NCBI GenBank assembly: GCA_002307315.1
Contig: DBTZ01000036.1
Span: 12,487-43,188 of the forward strand
Direction: 5' to 3'
DNA: 30,702 nucleotides
Source: Alphaproteobacteria bacterium UBA1303
GTDB taxonomy: Bacteria; Pseudomonadota; Alphaproteobacteria; Micropepsales; Micropepsaceae
Of this stretch, positions 7,421 to 16,268 are shown piece after piece. Position 1 is the first letter of the stretch; the number at the start of each line of letters is the position of its first letter. The notes beneath the pieces were generated by a model. That model did no database searches and had not been told where the DNA came from. It saw only the letters and a list, made by a program, of their open reading frames with translations. The position numbers and the translations under genes were made by a program.

Positions 7421-9319
7421 ATGAGTGGATATGATGTGATTGTAATCGGTGGAGGGCATGCCGGCTGCGAAGCCGCAGCGGCCTCGGCGCGTTTTGGCGC
7501 CAACACCCTCTTGGTCACCAATAAAAAATCGACCATCGGCGAGATGTCATGTAATCCTGCCATCGGTGGGGTAGGCAAAGGCCACCTGGTGCGAGAGATC
7601 GACGCCGCCGATGGGTTGATGGGCCGGGTGGCCGATGCTGCTGGCATTCAGTTCCGCATCCTCAATCGTCGCAAAGGGCCAGCCGTGCGCGGACCGCGCG
7701 CCCAGGCTGATCGTAAGCTTTACCGCCGCGCTATGCTTCAGGCGTTGGAGGAAATGCCTAAACTCGCTATTCTCGAAACGTCGGCCGAAGATCTGATCTT
7801 TCGCGATGGCCGGGTTGCCGGCATTCTGACCGGCGGCGGGGAACGCATCGGTGCCGGGGCAGTGGTTTTGACAACCGGTACGTTCTTGAGCGGTCTCATC
7901 CATATCGGCGAGCGGAAAATTCCCGCCGGTCGCGCCGTCGACGGCCGCCCCGAATTCGCCGGCAATGCCGTGGAGCCGCCGTCGCTTGGGCTATCCCACA
8001 CCCTGAAAGGTCTTGGGCTGAAGATTGGGCGGCTTAAAACCGGCACGCCGCCACGGCTCGACGGAAACACCATCGATTGGACGCGGCTGGAAGTACAGCA
8101 AGGCGACGATCCGCCGACCCCATTCTCGTTTATGACCCGGTCGATTGCTACGCCTCAAGTGGTTTGCCACATTACCCGGACGACCGAGGAGACCCATCGG
8201 ATCATCCGCGCGAATTTTTCCCGCGCGCCGCTGTTTTCCGGTCAGATAAAGGGGAGGGGGCCGCGGTATTGCCCATCTATAGAAGATAAAGTCAACCGCT
8301 TCGCCCAGCGGACCAGCCACCAGATCTTCCTGGAACCCGAAGGGCTGGACAACGACACCATTTATCCCAACGGAATCTCGACCTCTTTGCCCGAGGATGT
8401 GCAGGTCGCACTGGTCGCCAGCATTCCAGGGCTGGAAACGTGCCGGATTTCCCGCCTCGGCTATGCCATCGAGTACGATTATGTCGATCCGCGCGAGCTT
8501 GACCCCTCGCTACAGGCCAAATTGGTCCCTGGCCTGTTTCTCGCCGGCCAAATCAACGGTACGACTGGCTATGAAGAAGCAGCAGCCCAAGGCTTGATGG
8601 CCGGTTTGAACGCCGCCCGGTCGGTCGGCGGGCAGGAGCCGGTGATCCTCGACCGGGCGTCTTCTTATATCGGTGTGATGATCGACGATCTGGTTACCAA
8701 AGATCTGACAGAACCCTATCGGATGTTCACCTCGCGAGCGGAATACCGGCTTTCTTTGCGTGCAGACAATGCCGATCAGCGTTTGACGCCTCTCTTCGAT
8801 AGGGCCGGCATCGTGCTTCTGCCTCGACGTACCGCCTTTGCCGAGAAACTGGCGAGGATGGAAGCCGGCAGATTTATGGCTACATCCCATAGCCTGACCC
8901 CCAATGAAGCGCAGAAATGCGGTATTGCCGTGCGATTGGATGGAACCCGCCGCACCGCTTTGGATTTGTTGGGGTTGCCGGATGTCGAATTTGCCCAATT
9001 GGCGGCAATCTGGCCGGCAATGAAGAATTTGGCGCCCGATGTGGTCGAGCAGTTGGAAGTGGAAGCCCGCTATGCCGGTTATCTCGACCGCCAGGAGGCC
9101 GATATTCTCGCCTTCCGTCGCGACGAAGCGCTGAAACTGCCGTCCGATCTCGATTATGCCTCGGTTTGCGGGCTATCCGCCGAAGCGGCACAGAAACTTA
9201 CCGCCATCCGCCCGGCTACCCTGGGGCAAGCGGCAAGAATCGATGGGGTGACACCGGCGGCGATGACCTTGGTGCTGGCGCATGTTAAAGCCGCTCATAA
9301 TTCGCATAAGGTCGCCTGA
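7421..9319 (+). CDS. mnmG: tRNA uridine-5-carboxymethylaminomethyl modification enzyme MnmG (GidA)
   Basis: The FAD-dependent partner of MnmE in wobble uridine modification. The Rossmann FAD motif VIGGGHAGCEAA lies at the N-terminus. Other signatures are SCNPAIGGVGKGHLVREIDA, TGTFLSGLIHIG, GRLKTGTPPRLD, YCPSIEDKVNRF, YAIEYDYVDP and GQINGTTGYEEAAAQGLMAG, plus the C-terminal helical domain with YAGYLDRQ for MnmE and tRNA contact. I start at ATG 7421 (MSGYDVIVIGGG), which gives 632 residues, close to the E. coli protein. A GTG at 7391 would add ten atypical residues, and neither start has a good Shine-Dalgarno. The gene ends TGATG, overlapping the start of rsmG. Confidence 0.97.
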   Translation: MSGYDVIVIGGGHAGCEAAAASARFGANTLLVTNKKSTIGEMSCNPAIGGVGKGHLVREIDAADGLMGRVADAAGIQFRILNRRKGPAVRGPRAQADRKLYRRAMLQALEEMPKLAILETSAEDLIFRDGRVAGILTGGGERIGAGAVVLTTGTFLSGLIHIGERKIPAGRAVDGRPEFAGNAVEPPSLGLSHTLKGLGLKIGRLKTGTPPRLDGNTIDWTRLEVQQGDDPPTPFSFMTRSIATPQVVCHITRTTEETHRIIRANFSRAPLFSGQIKGRGPRYCPSIEDKVNRFAQRTSHQIFLEPEGLDNDTIYPNGISTSLPEDVQVALVASIPGLETCRISRLGYAIEYDYVDPRELDPSLQAKLVPGLFLAGQINGTTGYEEAAAQGLMAGLNAARSVGGQEPVILDRASSYIGVMIDDLVTKDLTEPYRMFTSRAEYRLSLRADNADQRLTPLFDRAGIVLLPRRTAFAEKLARMEAGRFMATSHSLTPNEAQKCGIAVRLDGTRRTALDLLGLPDVEFAQLAAIWPAMKNLAPDVVEQLEVEARYAGYLDRQEADILAFRRDEALKLPSDLDYASVCGLSAEAAQKLTAIRPATLGQAARIDGVTPAAMTLVLAHVKAAHNSHKVA

Positions 9320-9951
9320 TGTTCGGACCTGACGATTTTGCCGCCGCCGAAAATGTTTCACGTGAAACATTGGCGCGTCTCAAGGCCTATGTCGGTCTAT
9401 TAAGCGATTGGAATGCGCGCCACAATCTGGTGTCCGAAGGTTCTATGGCCGACGTCTGGCGGCGCCATGTCTGGGACAGCGCTCAACTCGCTCCCCTTAT
9501 ACCGCCTAGCGCCAGCACATTGGCGGATCTGGGGGCGGGCGCCGGGTTTCCTGGAATGGTGCTGGCGTTGTTATTTGAAGGTAGGGTCAAGGTTACGTTG
9601 TTTGAAGCGACTAACAAGAAATGTGCTTTCCTTCGTGAAGTCGCCGGACGGCTGGGTTTGGAAGTTGATATTCGCAACGAGCGAATGGAAACGGCGGAAG
9701 ATCGAAAATTCGATGTCGTAACCGCCCGCGCCTGTGCGCCCTTAAGCAAGCTTCTCGACTATGCACAGCATTTTTCCGGCAAAAACACGGTTTGCCTGTT
9801 TCTCAAAGGCGAAAACGCCGAAGCTGAATTGACCGAGGCGTCCAAATTCTGGAGGATGAAGGTCGTAAGGCATGCCAGCCGGACACACGACAATAGCGTG
9901 ATTCTGGAAATTAATCAATTTAAGGTTGTTAAACCAAAGGTATGTCGATGA
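9319..9951 (+). CDS. rsmG: 16S rRNA (guanine-N7) methyltransferase RsmG (GidB)
   Basis: Methylates G527 of 16S rRNA using S-adenosylmethionine. The SAM-binding motif LADLGAGAGFPGMVLAL is clear at about residues 68-84. It is followed by VTLFEATNKKCAFLREVAGRL and the acidic/aromatic core FDVVTARACAPL. Length 210 is normal. ATG 9319 overlaps the mnmG stop (TGATG), and the gene ends inside the start region of parA, so translation of the cluster is probably coupled. A perfect parS site lies in codons 12-17 and is translated as NVSRE, the peptide seen when parS sits in rsmG of other bacteria. Confidence 0.96.
   Translation: MFGPDDFAAAENVSRETLARLKAYVGLLSDWNARHNLVSEGSMADVWRRHVWDSAQLAPLIPPSASTLADLGAGAGFPGMVLALLFEGRVKVTLFEATNKKCAFLREVAGRLGLEVDIRNERMETAEDRKFDVVTARACAPLSKLLDYAQHFSGKNTVCLFLKGENAEAELTEASKFWRMKVVRHASRTHDNSVILEINQFKVVKPKVCR
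9354..9369. promoter_or_regulatory. parS: parS centromere site 2, inside rsmG
   Basis: TGTTTCACGTGAAACA again matches the parS consensus exactly, and its extended 20-base palindrome (9352-9371) is identical to that of site 1. It is about 2.0 kb from site 1 and 1.4 kb upstream of parB, within the coding sequence of rsmG. Confidence 0.96.
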
Positions 9952-10766
9952 ACAATCCCGTCCCCGAAAAACCATTTCCTCGTGTACTTGTGGTCGCCAA
10001 CCAAAAAGGCGGCGTGGGTAAAACCACCACCGCTATCAACCTTGGTACCGCTCTGGCTGCCGTGGGCGAGCCGACCTTGATCATCGATATCGACCCGCAG
10101 GGCAATGCCTCGACGGGTTTGGGCATTTCCAATCTGGAGCGCAACCAAACCATTTACGAAGTTCTGACTGGCGAGGCGAAGCTCGGCGAAGCCATCATCC
10201 CAACCCGTATTCCCAAGCTGTCGATTCTGCCCGCTACGGTAGATTTGTCCGGGGCCGAGCTGGAGCTGACCGGGGTCGAACGGCGCAATCACCGGCTTAA
10301 GGACGCGCTGACGGACTATTTTAGGGGGGGAACGGCGCCGTTCTCGTATGTGCTGATCGATTGCCCGCCGTCGCTCACGCTTCTGACCATCAATGCGATG
10401 ACCGCGGCCGATGCGGTGGTGGTGCCGCTGCAATGCGAATTCTTCGCCCTCGAAGGTTTGAGCCAGCTTTTGAAAACCATCGATCTGGTGAAGGCGGGGC
10501 TCAATCCGACGCTGGAGATCCAAGGTATTGTGCTCACCATGTTCGATAAGCGCAACAAGTTGTCGGACCAGGTGGCGGCCGATGTGCGCCAGCATATGGG
10601 CGCCAAGGTTTACGACACCATGATCCCGCGCAATGTGCGCATCTCGGAAGCTCCGAGCCACGGTCTGCCGGCGCTGGTTTATGATTTACGCTGCCCCGGT
10701 AGCCAAGCCTACATCAAACTGGCCAGCGAACTCATTCAACGCGAACGCAAGCGGGTGGCGGCATGA
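9948..10766 (+). CDS. parA: Chromosome partitioning ATPase ParA
   Basis: A Walker-type ATPase that forms dynamic gradients on the nucleoid and drives segregation of ParB-parS complexes. The deviant Walker A is VVANQKGGVGKTTTAINLGT. It is followed by IIDIDPQGNASTGLG (Walker A'), LIDCPPSLTLLTINAM (Walker B) and FDKRNKLSDQVAADVR. I start at ATG 9948, which overlaps the rsmG stop as ATGA and has AAAGG seven bases upstream. The ATG at 9942 would have that AAAGG only one base away. The 272 residues are typical for chromosomal ParA. The gene ends at TGA 10764-10766, overlapping the parB start. Confidence 0.97.
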   Translation: MNNPVPEKPFPRVLVVANQKGGVGKTTTAINLGTALAAVGEPTLIIDIDPQGNASTGLGISNLERNQTIYEVLTGEAKLGEAIIPTRIPKLSILPATVDLSGAELELTGVERRNHRLKDALTDYFRGGTAPFSYVLIDCPPSLTLLTINAMTAADAVVVPLQCEFFALEGLSQLLKTIDLVKAGLNPTLEIQGIVLTMFDKRNKLSDQVAADVRQHMGAKVYDTMIPRNVRISEAPSHGLPALVYDLRCPGSQAYIKLASELIQRERKRVAA

Positions 10767-11629
10767 GCCCGGAACTGAAAAAACTTTCCGACGATTTGCG
10801 GCCGCGCGGATTGGGGCGCGGTCTGTCGGCACTGATCGGCGACGAAACCAAGGCATCGGTCGAATCCCGTGCGCCGCGCTCTTTGCCGACCGCGTTTTTG
10901 CGGCCCAACCGGTTTCAGCCGCGCAAGCGCTTTACCGAAGAGGATTTAAGCGATCTGATCGCGTCGGTAAAGGAAAAGGGCGTATTGCAGCCGATTCTGG
11001 TGCGCCCCATCGCCGGCCAGCCGGACGCCTTCGAGATCGTCGCCGGCGAACGGCGCTGGCGCGCAGCCCAAAGCGCCAAGTTGCACGACGTGCCGGTGGT
11101 TGTGCGCAGTATGGACGATCGCGAGGCGTTGGAAATCGCCATCATCGAGAACGTCCAACGCGCCGATCTCAACGCCATTGAAGAGGCTGCCGCTTATCAC
11201 GAACTGATGGAGAAATTCGGCTACACCCAGGATCGCGTTGCCGCCCAGGTCGGCAAAAGCCGGCCGCATGTCGCTAACACGCTTAGGTTGCTGAAGCTGC
11301 CGGAAAGCGTGCTGGCGATGGTGCGCGACGGTCGCCTCAGCGCCGGCCACGCCCGGTCGATCGTGAACGACGCCGACCCGGAGGCGCGCGCGCGGGAAAT
11401 CATCGAAGGTGCGCTCAACGTTCGTCAGATCGAACAACGGGTAAAACGCGTATCCATCCCCAACCCGGCTGTGGAAGATCCCAACATCAAGGCACTGGAA
11501 GACAGCATTGCCAATGCCTTAGGGCTGAAAGTTCAGATCGTCCACAAAGGGGAAAAAGGCGAAGTGCGCATTGCCTATAAGAGCTTGGAGCAGCTCGACG
11601 AGATCACCGACCGGCTGAAACGCGGGTAA
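10763..11629 (+). CDS. parB: Chromosome partitioning protein ParB
   Basis: A CTP-dependent DNA clamp that loads at parS. Recognised by the N-terminal GLGRGLSALIG (ParA-interacting stretch), the N-domain with PNRFQPRKRFTEEDLSDLIA, VLQPILVRP and GERRWRAAQSAKLHDVPVVV (CTP-binding), IENVQRADLNAIEEAAAYHE, the helix-turn-helix YTQDRVAAQVGKSRPHVANT, and a C-terminal dimerisation domain. Its 288 residues are normal. Its ATG overlaps the parA stop (ATGA). Two perfect parS sites lie upstream in the same cluster. Its last 26 bases overlap the 3' end of hisA on the other strand, and no terminator separates them. In many relatives holA follows parB; here it does not. Confidence 0.97.
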   Translation: MSPELKKLSDDLRPRGLGRGLSALIGDETKASVESRAPRSLPTAFLRPNRFQPRKRFTEEDLSDLIASVKEKGVLQPILVRPIAGQPDAFEIVAGERRWRAAQSAKLHDVPVVVRSMDDREALEIAIIENVQRADLNAIEEAAAYHELMEKFGYTQDRVAAQVGKSRPHVANTLRLLKLPESVLAMVRDGRLSAGHARSIVNDADPEARAREIIEGALNVRQIEQRVKRVSIPNPAVEDPNIKALEDSIANALGLKVQIVHKGEKGEVRIAYKSLEQLDEITDRLKRG

Positions 11630-12341
11630 GTTCGAGCGCCAGATCCGGAGCGATCCGGCCGTCGTAAAGCGCCCGACCGATCACCACCCCTTCGATGTTC
11701 GGCTCGTTCGCCGCGATCAGGGCTTTGATGTCTGTGATGGACGAGACGCCGCCCGAAGCGATCACCGGGATCGTGAGCGCTTTGGCCAACGCGGCGGTGG
11801 CTTCGACGTTGACCCCGGTGAGAAGCCCGTCGCGATCGACATCGGTATAAAGAATGGCGGTGACCCCGGCATCCTCGAAACGCTTGCCCAACTCGACCGG
11901 CGTAAGATCGGCGGTTTCCGCCCAGCCTTCGGTGGCTATTCTACCGCCTTTGGCGTCGGCGCCGACGACGATTTGGCCCGGAAAGGCCCGTGCGGCCTCG
12001 CGCACCAACGTTGGATTTTTCGTCGCCACCGTACCGAGGATCACCCGGGTGATGCCGGCCTCAAGCCAGAATTCGATCCCCGCCATGTCGCGGATGCCGC
12101 CGCCCAGCTCGATGGGAAGATCGATGGCGTTCCGTATGGCGCGAACCACCGTTGCGTTTACCGAACTGCCGGCAAAAGCCCCGTTGAGATCGACGCAATG
12201 CAGCCATTCGAAACCGGCGGCGGCGAAAGCCTTCGCCTGGGCCGCCGGATCGAGATTGAACACCGTGGCCGAATTCATCTCGCCGCGTTTCAAGCGAACG
12301 CATGCGCCGTCCTTCAAATCGATGGCGGGGAACAGGATCAT
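11604..12341 (-). CDS. hisA: ProFAR isomerase HisA (histidine biosynthesis)
   Basis: Isomerises N-(5'-phosphoribosylformimino)-AICAR ribonucleotide (ProFAR to PRFAR), the fourth step of histidine synthesis. A (beta/alpha)8 barrel with ILFPAIDLKDGACVRLKRGE (catalytic Asp in AIDLKDG), IELGGGIRDMAGIE, GVTAILYTDVDRDGLLTGVN (second catalytic Asp) and ASGGVSSITDIKAL (phosphate-binding). I start at ATG 12341, which overlaps the hisH stop as ATGA, with GGAAG just upstream. This gives 245 residues, the usual size. It is convergent with parB and overlaps it by 26 bases. hisF, which usually follows hisA, is not downstream. Confidence 0.95.
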   Translation of the reverse strand: MILFPAIDLKDGACVRLKRGEMNSATVFNLDPAAQAKAFAAAGFEWLHCVDLNGAFAGSSVNATVVRAIRNAIDLPIELGGGIRDMAGIEFWLEAGITRVILGTVATKNPTLVREAARAFPGQIVVGADAKGGRIATEGWAETADLTPVELGKRFEDAGVTAILYTDVDRDGLLTGVNVEATAALAKALTIPVIASGGVSSITDIKALIAANEPNIEGVVIGRALYDGRIAPDLALELTRVSAGR

Positions 12342-12982
12342 GGCTTCCAACCAAGAAAATTGGTGAGGATGGTTTGCCCGATATCTTGGCTCTTTTCCGG
12401 GTGAAACTGAAAGCCGGCAATATTGCCGTAACCGACCGCCGCTGCGAACGCCCCGCCGTAATCGCTAGTGGCGAGGATGTTCGCTGGATCGTTGGGCCGA
12501 ATGCAGAAGGAATGGACGAAATAGACGTCGGGCCGGGGTTTTAGACCGGCAAACAGGGGATGAATGCGCGACAGAATAAGTTCGTTCCATCCCATGTGGG
12601 GAATTTTCAGCGTTTTATCCGTCGGGGTCAGCTTGACGACCTCGCCGGGTATCCAGCCCAAACCTTGATGGTCGCCGAATTCGCGCCCGACCGTGGCCAT
12701 AAGCTGCATGCCGACGCAGATGCCCAAGAAAGGCACGCCGCGCTGTTTGACCGCTTCGGTCAAGGCCTCGACCATGCCGGGCAACGCCTTTAGACCAGCC
12801 ATACAGTCGGCGAAGGCGCCGACCCCGGGCAGCACGATGCGCTCGGCCTTAGCAACCACCGCAGGATCGGCGGTGACCAGAATTTTGTGACCGGTTTTGT
12901 GCTCAAGCGCCGCCCGCGCAATGGCTTTTTCCGCCGAGCGCAAGTTGCCGGAGCCGTAATCGATCAAAGCGACGATAGACAT
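12338..12982 (-). CDS. hisH: Imidazole glycerol phosphate synthase, glutaminase subunit HisH
   Basis: Supplies ammonia from glutamine to HisF to make imidazole glycerol phosphate and AICAR. A class I glutamine amidotransferase: IDYGSGNLRSAEKAI at the N-terminus, ERIVLPGVGAFADCM, nucleophile elbow FLGICVGMQLMA (Cys at about 87), the PHMGWNEL loop, YFVHSF, and FQFHPEKSQ with the His and Glu of the triad. The 214 residues are normal. It overlaps hisA by 4 bases (ATGA). Only hisH and hisA are here; hisB and hisF, often in the same operon, must lie elsewhere. Upstream, between it and lepA, lies repeat copy A. Confidence 0.96.
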   Translation of the reverse strand: MSIVALIDYGSGNLRSAEKAIARAALEHKTGHKILVTADPAVVAKAERIVLPGVGAFADCMAGLKALPGMVEALTEAVKQRGVPFLGICVGMQLMATVGREFGDHQGLGWIPGEVVKLTPTDKTLKIPHMGWNELILSRIHPLFAGLKPRPDVYFVHSFCIRPNDPANILATSDYGGAFAAAVGYGNIAGFQFHPEKSQDIGQTILTNFLGWKP

Positions 12983-13028
12983 GTCGGGTAATCCTTCTAG
13001 AGCGCCGCGCCTTCAGACGGAATCGGCG

Positions 13029-13195
13029 CGCCGCTCTATCCCTTTGGTTGGCCGCAACTTTCCGCGCAAAAGTGAACACACTTTTGCACACGTTGCTCTA
13101 GAGCATTTCGTGGTTTCCCGGAACCACCGAAATGCTCTAACTCTTTGTTTCGTCGCGCTTCATACCCGAAAAATGGATTTCCGCTATTCGGTCAA
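13029..13195. repeat. Dispersed palindromic intergenic repeat, copy A
   Basis: Between hisH and lepA. It begins with a block around GCCGCTCTAT, then a perfect 9-bp hairpin GCAAAAGTG-AACA-CACTTTTGC (13066-13087). A large hairpin follows (13099-13139) whose arms, TAGAGCATTTCGTGGTT and its complement, pair over 17 bp with one bulged C. The tail CCGAAAAATGGATTTC...TTCGGTCAAGCG resembles the end of copy B. The layout is like the palindromic dispersed elements common between genes in alphaproteobacteria. The last bases run into the 3' end of lepA. Confidence 0.8.
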
Positions 13196-13200
13196 GCGCT

Positions 13201-15003
<1,803 letters not shown>

Positions 15004-15088
15004 CCCCCGGTACATAGCTGCGATGTATGAAAGGTTCAATGTGCCGCCGCTTTAGGTTAAACCTTTGGGGTTCGCCCGGTAGGTTCAT

Positions 15089-16051
15089 ATGGTGAAAAAT
15101 CTCCTCGTTCTGACCGTCGCCGCGCTCTGCGCCGCTATCTGTACCTTTAGCGCCAGTGCCGATATCTCCGATTTTCTCGGCCGTTGGGAAAATCCGACGC
15201 GCGAAGGCGGCCTTTATCACGTCGTGGTCACCCCGGCCGGCAACAGCCGGGTGAACGTCCGGCTCTATGGCGATTGCCATCCCGGCGAATGCGACTGGGG
15301 GGTGGAGCCGGCCGACGGGTACGAATATGCGCCTCATTCCAAGGCGGTGATCGCCATTTCGGCGTTGGTTCATTACGGCTTTGCCCACCGGCGGATACGG
15401 TTAAGCCTGGGGGATAAGGGCGGCCTGAATTTTTCGCTGGCCGTCAACTATGCTGCGGGAACAGGCAAACGCGACTTTTCCGTAGGGGGGGGACTAAAGC
15501 CTACGGGATGGATCGGCGTCGGCAAGTCTACCTGGGAACAACCGGTCGGGCGCGACGCCGGCTGGGGCGGTGGCGCGCGGGGCATGCATTTGACCCGCCC
15601 GGCCGAGCTCTGCGTCGCTTTCGATCCGAACCGCCTGCGCTTGCGCCGCCTGGGCAAGGAATGGGTGGTGGCGTCGGGGAACACCGAGGTCATCCGTACC
15701 GCCTGGGACGAGAAAATCGCTCGCCGCGCCGTCGCCGTCATCAAGCGCTATGGCTTTGACCGCAAATGTCACACCGGCACCATGGAATTTTGGAAGAGGG
15801 GCGACGGATTTCCGGCCGACGATAAGCCCGGCGTCGGCTGTCTGAAATTCACCTCCACCACCGCGCATGCAGCGCAAATCGGCCGAAGCTGGAAGGTGAT
15901 CGATGGCGATGCCCCCATCGCCGATATGAACGTCAGCCGCGATAACGCCTATGCGGTGTTGGCGTTGGTCCGCGCCTACCGGTTGGAACGCAAATGCGCC
16001 ATCGGTTGGCCCAACCCGGCGATGACCTATTGGCTGAAGGCCGAGGAGTGA
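15089..16051 (+). CDS. Exported protein with a tandem ~60-residue repeat, unknown function
   Basis: A 320-residue protein with a Sec signal peptide (hydrophobic core about 4-20, likely cleavage after ASA at 22-24). The first domain begins DISDFLGRWENPTREGGLYH and contains GDCHPGECDWGV, which looks like a compact beta domain closed by a disulphide. The second half contains two similar units: C-x2-F...GKEWVVASGNTEVI...RRAVAVIKRYGFDRKCHTG..MEFW and C-x2-F...GRSWKVIDGDAPIA...YAVLALVRAYRLERKCAIG...MTYW. Each has a Gly-x-x-Trp-x-Val strand, a helix ending in Tyr, an Arg/Lys-Cys and a Tyr/Phe-Trp end, so the duplication is clear. Paired cysteines suggest one disulphide per unit in the periplasm. The ligand and role are unknown. 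Confidence 0.75.
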   Translation: MVKNLLVLTVAALCAAICTFSASADISDFLGRWENPTREGGLYHVVVTPAGNSRVNVRLYGDCHPGECDWGVEPADGYEYAPHSKAVIAISALVHYGFAHRRIRLSLGDKGGLNFSLAVNYAAGTGKRDFSVGGGLKPTGWIGVGKSTWEQPVGRDAGWGGGARGMHLTRPAELCVAFDPNRLRLRRLGKEWVVASGNTEVIRTAWDEKIARRAVAVIKRYGFDRKCHTGTMEFWKRGDGFPADDKPGVGCLKFTSTTAHAAQIGRSWKVIDGDAPIADMNVSRDNAYAVLALVRAYRLERKCAIGWPNPAMTYWLKAEE

Positions 16052-16092
16052 AAGCGAACTTCGTTTGCCGGGCTGCCGGTTAAGGCTCACTT

Positions 16093-16108
16093 GGGGGCCG
16101 TCGCCCCC
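16093..16108 (+). terminator. GC-rich hairpin after the exported-protein gene
   Basis: GGGGGC-CGTC-GCCCCC (16093-16108), about 40 bases after the stop at 16051 and without a T-run. It could end transcription of the exported-protein gene or be a small intergenic repeat; a similar GGGGGC/GCCCC hairpin recurs at 16235-16250. Confidence 0.45.
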
Positions 16109-16200
16109 ACCCCCCGACGTCGTGAGAGGCAAGCGCTACTCATTTTTTATGCCGCCTGCAATTGTCAGTTGCTCTTACCCTACGTGGGAAATAGGTGGGT

Positions 16201-16250
16201 GCGGGAGGCAAAGCCTCCCGCGAAATGGGGGATTGGGGGCGATAGCCCCT
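16201..16250 (-). terminator. Paired GC-rich hairpins after pheT
   Basis: A perfect 9-bp stem-loop GCGGGAGGC-AAA-GCCTCCCGC (16201-16221) and a second, GGGGGC-GATA-GCCCCT (16235-16250), lie 19 bases beyond the end of pheT on the minus strand. There is no T-run, so termination efficiency is uncertain, but the position suits the end of the pheST transcript. Confidence 0.5.
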
Positions 16251-16268
16251 AAATGGAGATCCAAGCCT

